DNA of 36,780 nucleotides, taken from Clostridiaceae bacterium (GTDB lineage Bacteria > Bacillota_A > Clostridia > Clostridiales > Clostridiaceae). Positions 32,114 to 36,780 of the stretch are shown one piece after another. Each line of letters starts with the position of its first letter. Within the stretch, counting starts at the first letter, position 1. The notes under the pieces were generated by a model that was given only the letters and a program-made list of their open reading frames with translations, ran no database searches and was not told the DNA's origin. Where the stretch lies: the NCBI GenBank assembly GCA_029256485.1, contig JAQSXU010000034.1:1-36780 (forward strand), in the 5' to 3' direction. Position numbers and translations under genes: made by a program.

Positions 32114-32713
32114 ATGAAAATAAAATTTTTGCTTATGCTAGTTTTTGTCCTAATTTTTACTAGCTGCAGTTCAGAATCAAATATAGGCAGTAATGAAATG
32201 TATGTTTCACCAAAAGAGTTAACCAAGAAAGAAAGAAGTCTGGTTAATTTATTTAGCGATATGAACCCAAGACTATTTAATTACTCAATTAGCGGAAATG
32301 TAAGAGGTGCCTATATTAGATTTGCAGATTATTCTGATGAAAGTAATATAAAGACGGAAACTCTCTTTAGTTTTAGCAATGACTCAGAATCTTTAAAAAG
32401 AAGAATTGCAATATCAGATAAGTTGGATCAAATAAGAATTGCAGTTGAATCGGATTTTAGTTCAACTTCAATTCAAAAACAATTGGATTCAGCTGCTCTA
32501 TCCGGAAGGATTATATACTTAAACAGAACTCATGAAGTTATTATCGGAGAGCCTATTCCACTTGCCGTAATTTTAAAATCTAAAAATTTAAAGCTTAAAG
32601 AAACAAATCAAGTTGAAGATTTCATGAAGAATCCTCAACTATTTGAGCAGTATGATAATTCATATGTTGTAACAATAACATTTTATGATGAATTACAGAA
32701 TGATCTACAATAG
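32114..32713 (+). CDS. Putative lipoprotein
   Basis: 199 aa from ATG 32114 with AGCAGGAGGGACA upstream. Signal peptide with lipobox FTSC (cysteine at about residue 17), then a mostly helical/beta soluble domain (SPKELTKKERSLVNLFSDMNPRLF, GNVRGAYIRFADYSDE, SGRIIYLNRTHEVIIGEPIPLAVILKS). Expected on the outer face of the cell membrane. Family not recognised; it belongs to the array behind the ECF sigma pair. Confidence 0.75.
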   Translation: MKIKFLLMLVFVLIFTSCSSESNIGSNEMYVSPKELTKKERSLVNLFSDMNPRLFNYSISGNVRGAYIRFADYSDESNIKTETLFSFSNDSESLKRRIAISDKLDQIRIAVESDFSSTSIQKQLDSAALSGRIIYLNRTHEVIIGEPIPLAVILKSKNLKLKETNQVEDFMKNPQLFEQYDNSYVVTITFYDELQNDLQ

Positions 32714-32776
32714 AAAAATGATGTTGTTGGAAAAAATGCTGATTATTTAACATTATAAATTGATGGAGTATAAATA

Positions 32777-33232
32777 ATGAAAAATAAAGATTGGAAGAAG
32801 TTAGTTTATAAGGATTTGGATAGGATACAGGAAAAAACTAATTGGGAAAAAATGATAAGCCATAAGGCTTCTTTAGCGAAGGTTGAATTATTATGGCTTG
32901 TAATTTTTCTTTTTAGCATTTATTTCATTAATAACATTCTACCAATTGTAACTTCTGATGTTATTAATAGAGAAGAAGTTGAAGTAAGGGTGGTTGACAT
33001 GTCTATGCGTAAAAGTAACATACCATTTTTTCCATCTTTTAAGAAAAATTATTATTCCATTACAATAAGATATGATGATGTTAGGGATACAATAAAAGTT
33101 TCATCATATATATTTGACGAGGTCAGGATTGGTGATTATCTGATTGTTAAAAAAGTAGATTACAGGTCTTTAGATGGTACTAAATTTTCAAAATATAAGA
33201 TTAATAAAGATTATGTGGATAGCTTAAGATGA
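32777..33232 (+). CDS. Membrane-anchored hypothetical protein
   Basis: 151 aa; ribosome site is modest (GATGGAGTATAAATA). Charged N-terminus (1-35), one membrane helix (about 37-60: ELLWLVIFLFSIYFINNILPIV), then a beta-rich extracytoplasmic domain (VRVVDMSMRKSN, YYSITIRYDDVRDTIKVSSYIFDEVRIGDYLIVKKV) with the look of a small OB-like barrel. Not recognised. Confidence 0.7.
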   Translation: MKNKDWKKLVYKDLDRIQEKTNWEKMISHKASLAKVELLWLVIFLFSIYFINNILPIVTSDVINREEVEVRVVDMSMRKSNIPFFPSFKKNYYSITIRYDDVRDTIKVSSYIFDEVRIGDYLIVKKVDYRSLDGTKFSKYKINKDYVDSLR

Positions 33233-33382
33233 ACTCTATTATTTATTTTGATGTCAATTCACTTTTTAGCTGGATATTAATATTTTAGAATAGTAATTTT
33301 TATAGTCGTAATCTTTAAGTTCGCATCAGTAATATTAGGCGAACAAATGATATTAAACTTTAATGAATGGAGGATTATTATA

Positions 33383-33520
33383 ATGGCTTTTGCTTATTTA
33401 GGTATTGTTTTAGGTTCTATTAAAGGTATATTAGAAGTTGTTTTTTATATGTCGGCTATTTTTGTATCGTTCAAAGCACTACAAGCGTTGAATATTTATA
33501 TTAATAAGAATTCAAGATAA
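33383..33520 (+). CDS. Micro-membrane protein, KAxxxYIxxNS family
   Basis: 45 aa; ribosome site AATGGAGGATTATTATA. Hydrophobic helix (about 3-30, with GSIKGILEVVFYM) and tail KALQALNIYINKNSR. Third member of the micro-protein family in the window; 44 bp upstream is a copy of the TTCGCATCAGTAATATTA motif. Confidence 0.72.
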   Translation: MAFAYLGIVLGSIKGILEVVFYMSAIFVSFKALQALNIYINKNSR

Positions 33521-33594
33521 TATAGTTTACAACTTTCATATATTGTGTCAAAAAGTAGAATAATGCGAAACAACATAAACATATTAATGAGGAG

Positions 33595-34092
33595 ATGATT
33601 ACAAGAATAATGAAAAAAATCAATGCTGATGGTATTATCGAATATATATTATGTACAATAGGTTTATTCTATATGGAATATGATATTGGAAAAGATATAA
33701 TTAGGATATACAATATTAATAGAATAGTTAAAATTTCGTTAGTAATAACGATTACCCTTTATATTTTATTTACATTATATTTAATAAAAAGTTTTAAATT
33801 TAGTGAATTCAAAATTCATCCTGTAAAAAATTTTAAAGAATACTTAATAAGACTCATTAAAGTAATATTATTTACTGGTACTATTGCTGCAACTAATATA
33901 ATTGCTACGGATAGCCTTCAAGAACCTAAAACACTAATAATTCTTAGCATTATTTTGATTATTTTAATTATTACATTACGAATTTATTATATTTCAACAA
34001 TAAATAATAATAAATTCCATTATTTTTCATTACTTATAATTATATATGTTACTTATTTAATTATAATATCATCTCTAAACTTAGTTATATAG
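33595..34092 (+). CDS. Multi-helix membrane protein
   Basis: 165 aa as drawn. The start is uncertain: GAGGAG touches the ATG at 33595 and is 15 nt before the ATG at 33610. About five hydrophobic segments cover residues 15-165, ending at the stop with no tail. No motif recognised. It lies in the small-protein array. Confidence 0.6.
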   Translation: MITRIMKKINADGIIEYILCTIGLFYMEYDIGKDIIRIYNINRIVKISLVITITLYILFTLYLIKSFKFSEFKIHPVKNFKEYLIRLIKVILFTGTIAATNIIATDSLQEPKTLIILSIILIILIITLRIYYISTINNNKFHYFSLLIIIYVTYLIIISSLNLVI

Positions 34093-34195
34093 AGTTATGG
34101 AAACTGAAAAATATTAGAAGTTAATTCTTGTTGTTCAAATATTACGATACAATTGTAGAACTATGTTCAACAGTAAAAATGGGGGTATATAATAT

Positions 34196-34396
34196 ATGAT
34201 AAAATGGTTACAGTTTTTCAGTGGTGGCGATTATATATTTATGCCGGTTATAGCATATGTCATATTTAATAGTAACTACTTTCGTCCTCTTAAATTGAAA
34301 CGCATTAGATTTGCAATTTATTTTGCAGTATTAGTAATATATTTGTTTTTAGTTTATATGTTAGGATATTATTTTGCTTCAAATGCAGTAAAATAG
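34196..34396 (+). CDS. Small two-helix membrane protein
   Basis: 66 aa; GGGGGTATATAATAT before ATG. Helices at about 11-26 and 39-60 separated by a basic loop (FRPLKLKRIR), so the loop should be cytoplasmic. Upstream is an imperfect copy of the array motif (GTTCAACAGTAAAAATG). Function unknown. Confidence 0.65.
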   Translation: MIKWLQFFSGGDYIFMPVIAYVIFNSNYFRPLKLKRIRFAIYFAVLVIYLFLVYMLGYYFASNAVK

Positions 34397-34524
34397 AAGA
34401 TATGTAGACAAAAAATAGGAAGTTTAGTGTAGGTAATGCACATAATTCGAATTATTCGACGCAACAGTAATATTATGTAAATCAAGAACTGTTTATATAA
34501 GATAAAGTACAAGGAGGGGTCAAA

Positions 34525-34725
34525 ATGTTAATTGGGCTTATGAAAGGAATTGGAGTTTTCTATTACTGGACTTGGTTTATTTGGCCATTTGTATTTATGT
34601 TTTCTTTTTCTTATGGCCTTGTTGAAATTATTAAAGATAAAAATGCTTCTGGAAAAAACATATTAATTGCAGCCATATCTCTTTTAATTATTTTAGCTGG
34701 AGTGATTTCACCTGCTTTTAACTAA
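34525..34725 (+). CDS. Small two-helix membrane protein
   Basis: 66 aa; very good ribosome site AAGGAGGGG. Aromatic-rich first helix (about 10-33: VFYYWTWFIWPFVFMFSF), charged loop (EIIKDKNASGK), second helix (about 45-63). Upstream motif ACGCAACAGTAATATTATG at 34459-34477. Function unknown. Confidence 0.68.
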   Translation: MLIGLMKGIGVFYYWTWFIWPFVFMFSFSYGLVEIIKDKNASGKNILIAAISLLIILAGVISPAFN

Positions 34726-34832
34726 CAATTGATTAAAAATATTTTTAGACAGTTTATATTCTGCAACATTCAAATATTATGACGTATCAGTAAAATTATA
34801 CATCTTAAATAGTTATTGTTAGGAGGGGTTAT

Positions 34833-35312
34833 ATGAATAAAAAGATTATTATGCATATAGTAATTATCTTGATAATAATATTGGCAATATTTTATTATAG
34901 ACCTATAGGGGTAAATAACTTGATACAGCCATTAAGTAGTAAAAATTTACCTTTAAAAATTGAAACTGCAATATTTTTTTCTACACAATCAGGAAAAGAA
35001 TTAGATGTAACAAACATGGAATCGATAGAACAGATTATTACTCTAATAGAAAGTATTAAAGTAAGGAGAAATATAATAACTCCTCAATCATATAGCCCAC
35101 AGTTTAAGGAGACATATAGACTTGTTTTTAATGGAAAAAAAAACAATAATCAATATATCAACATCTTAAATAGTAAATACATACAAATAAATCATAAACA
35201 ATATGAGATTATAGGAACGTCTAATTTATCAAAGTTATATGATCTAATAATTCTCGACCAAGCAGAAGGAACTTTAGATAAGTTTTACTATGATTTAATT
35301 AGCAATAAGTAA
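34833..35312 (+). CDS. Secreted or membrane-anchored hypothetical protein
   Basis: 159 aa; ribosome site TTAGGAGGGG. N-terminal hydrophobic anchor (about 5-21), then a soluble domain of ~130 residues (LKIETAIFFSTQSGKELDVTN, FKETYRLVFNGKKNNNQYINIL, YIQINHKQYEIIG) rich in beta strand. No cysteine lipobox. Upstream lies the best copy of the array motif (GACGTATCAGTAAAATTATA, 34781-34800). Function unknown. Confidence 0.7.
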   Translation: MNKKIIMHIVIILIIILAIFYYRPIGVNNLIQPLSSKNLPLKIETAIFFSTQSGKELDVTNMESIEQIITLIESIKVRRNIITPQSYSPQFKETYRLVFNGKKNNNQYINILNSKYIQINHKQYEIIGTSNLSKLYDLIILDQAEGTLDKFYYDLISNK

Positions 35313-35358
35313 TAAAATATGAAATAAGTAATTTTAAGTTTGTACAAGGAGGGTTTAT

Positions 35359-35604
35359 ATGAACAAGTCATTAGTTGGTAGTTTGGCAATTATTTTGGGG
35401 AGCTTACTTTTATCGTTACAATTATACGGATTGAAAATTATACAGGGTCTAGATATGCAAAAGGGTTCATGGAAAAGTCAAGCTATAGACTATGCAAGCG
35501 ATATCCCAATTTCTTTGGCAATATGGATTACTATAGCTGTCATTATTTATGGAATTGTTCTGGCAGTTGGTACTGATAGAATTAAAAAGCTATTTAATAG
35601 TTAA
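35359..35604 (+). CDS. Small two-helix membrane protein
   Basis: 81 aa; ribosome site CAAGGAGGG. Helices at about 5-24 and 49-71; the polar stretch between (QKGSWKSQAIDYASDIP) is probably outside, and the C-terminus (DRIKKLFNS) inside. Unrecognised member of the array. Confidence 0.68.
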   Translation: MNKSLVGSLAIILGSLLLSLQLYGLKIIQGLDMQKGSWKSQAIDYASDIPISLAIWITIAVIIYGIVLAVGTDRIKKLFNS

Positions 35605-35647
35605 TATGTATGATTCAAATATGTTGTATTAAGTAAGGAGAATAAGA

Positions 35648-36088
35648 ATGAAGAAATGGATTTTTATTGCAGTAGTTATAGGAGTTGTTTTATTAGTAAC
35701 AGTTGGTTGTAATAATTCTGATTCTTTATTTACAGATGTAAATTTAAATAATGTTAATTTAAAGGTTAAATCATCTTTAAGTTCTTATTATGGCAAGAAC
35801 GGTATTTATCTTTATCAGGATGGCTCTGATGAGATGTTCTTGTTTTTAAATGCATATAATGTTATGCCGGGAGAGAAGGCAACCTACTATACAGATATAG
35901 GTATTGAAGTTAAAGACAAAATGATTGTTATAAATTTTAGTGAAAAATTTTCAGATGATTATCAAAATAAAGAAATAGAGAACAACAGACTTCTATATAA
36001 AATTAAGAAACCTAAAAATGTTGAGACTATAAGTATTCTGAAAAATGGCCAAGACGTACCATTTAATTCAATTGTAGCTGAAAAATAA
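35648..36088 (+). CDS. Putative lipoprotein
   Basis: 146 aa; ribosome site TAAGGAGAATAAGA. Signal peptide with lipobox VTVGC (cysteine ~21), followed by an Asn-rich linker (CNNSDSLFTDVNLNNVNL) and a soluble beta-rich domain (GIYLYQDGSDEMFLFLNAYNVMPGEKATYYTD ... KMIVINFSE) resembling immunoglobulin-like or protease-inhibitor-like folds in pattern only. Family not recognised. Confidence 0.75.
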   Translation: MKKWIFIAVVIGVVLLVTVGCNNSDSLFTDVNLNNVNLKVKSSLSSYYGKNGIYLYQDGSDEMFLFLNAYNVMPGEKATYYTDIGIEVKDKMIVINFSEKFSDDYQNKEIENNRLLYKIKKPKNVETISILKNGQDVPFNSIVAEK

Positions 36089-36202
36089 TATTTAAAAGTG
36101 GATTGAATGGTATGAATCATCAGAATATTTCTTATAAGGAAATATTGGGTAGAAACGGAACTTAATATGAGTAATTTGTCTATTTATAGGAAGGAGGGCT
36201 CA

Positions 36203-36666
36203 ATGAATTATATTATAAAAAAAAGAAAATTGCTTTTTATAATTTCTATAATTTTTATTATCACTATCATTTATTTCAAATTTGGAAAAAAACCTATATA
36301 TCACAACTATGACGCTATTATATACAATAATAGTAATCATGAATATATAGAGAAATGTGAAATAACAATAAAGGGAAGGGATATGCTGACAAGTGGTTAT
36401 TATTTAATGATGGACATGAGATAGCTTTTTTTATAGGTGATATAGAATTTGGGGATAAGAAACTTGAGGACTGCTCTTTTTATATATTGAATAATAACTG
36501 GATGCTCATTGCCCAAGACGTAAAATATGGTTCTGTTATAAAGTATGAGGAAATTGGCGAAATATATATTGGAGATAATTTTAAACATGTAAAACTACTT
36601 ATTAATAAATATGCTAATTATAAAAATATTGATTATGATTCTTTATTAATAGAAAGTGTTTATTAA
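36203..36666 (+). pseudogene. Membrane-anchored hypothetical, single frameshift (paralogue of 2-448)
   Basis: From ATG 36203 (GGAAGGAGGG upstream) the frame encodes an N-terminal anchor (about 8-25) and YDAIIYNNSNHEYIEKCEITIKG, then leaves the proper frame near the A/G run at 36369-36379 and stops at 36424. Shifting frame there restores GYADKWLLFNDGHEIAFFIGDIEFG ... DYDSLLIESVY to the stop at 36664-36666, giving ~154 aa. One missing base explains it. The start and family match the truncated gene at the left window edge. Confidence 0.8.
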
Positions 36667-36780
36667 GAAAATATTTAAACTTTTTATATGAAATTTTGGG
36701 GGATGTAATGAAAAAATTTGCGCTTGTTATTTTATCAGTATTAATTATTTTGGTAATAGGGAGGTTTTTATCTATAGAGC
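36646..36780 (+). repeat. Direct repeat, right copy (partner 648-782)
   Basis: Near-identical to 648-782, beginning inside the last codons of the frameshifted gene and continuing to the window end. The true right end of the repeat lies outside the window. Confidence 0.9.
36708..36780 (+). CDS. Small membrane-anchored or secreted protein, 3' end cut by window
   Basis: The first 24 codons, after GGGGGATGTA, encode MKKFALVILSVLIILVIGRF and onward, identical but for one residue to the protein at 710-1114. A recent duplicate of that gene. Confidence 0.85.
   Translation, partial: MKKFALVILSVLIILVIGRFLSIE

Noticed and set aside
1..36780. CRISPR array
   Set aside because: No regularly spaced identical repeats with unique spacers were seen.

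Overview
The window reads as low-GC Firmicutes DNA, most likely an anaerobic Clostridia: AT-rich throughout, strong GGAGG-type ribosome sites, a T-box upstream of trpS, a cysteine-rich (iron-sulfur type) TrpRS, sigma-54 regulation of amino-acid genes and a clostridial-type AgrD. The species cannot be fixed from sequence alone.

Layout. (1) 1-1.9 kb is one end of a cluster of very small membrane and secreted proteins. (2) 2-8.6 kb is the most chromosomal-looking part: T-box/trpS, a LUD-domain protein, and a leftward ald-nhaC pair with a consensus sigma-54 promoter and three 16-bp GTAAA-N6-TTTAC palindromes, next to the gene for a PAS-AAA-Fis activator. (3) 9.2-18.2 kb is a defence and mobility region: serine recombinase, a Sau3AI-like restriction-modification pair behind two decayed XRE genes, a Panacea (DUF4065) antitoxin-type gene overlapping a coiled-coil/four-TM/cysteine-rich protein, a small zinc-ribbon protein, and a stand-alone OLD-family ATPase-TOPRIM nuclease. 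(4) 18.79-26.39 kb is a small integrative element bounded by 43/44-bp direct repeats that match the 3' part of a tRNA gene. It carries integrase, CI-like and Cro-like regulators, an excisionase-like protein and an agr-type quorum-sensing cassette (LytTR chimera, AgrC-like kinase, AgrB, a 42-aa AgrD), followed by a secreted protein and a small membrane protein. (5) 26.7-28.3 kb is a two-gene type I CBASS locus (CD-NTase plus Cap15-type 2TM/beta-barrel effector), followed by decayed genes including a DNA glycosylase with three in-frame stops. (6) 30.6-36.8 kb is an ECF sigma/anti-sigma pair followed by a second array of small membrane proteins and lipoproteins of the same families as the left edge. 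The last 135 bp repeat positions 648-782.

Most notable: an in-frame fusion of a truncated primase-polymerase N-terminus to a LytTR DNA-binding domain, in the place where an AgrA response regulator would be expected; a mobile agr cassette whose AgrD predicts a serine-lactone signal (SYWGA); the Panacea-linked membrane protein as a candidate unclassified toxin; a complete sigma-54 circuit for ald-nhaC; and recurring micro-proteins ending in a KAxxxYIxxNS-like tail next to an ECF sigma factor. Everything here is read by eye. Family names rest on motif recognition, not on database searches.
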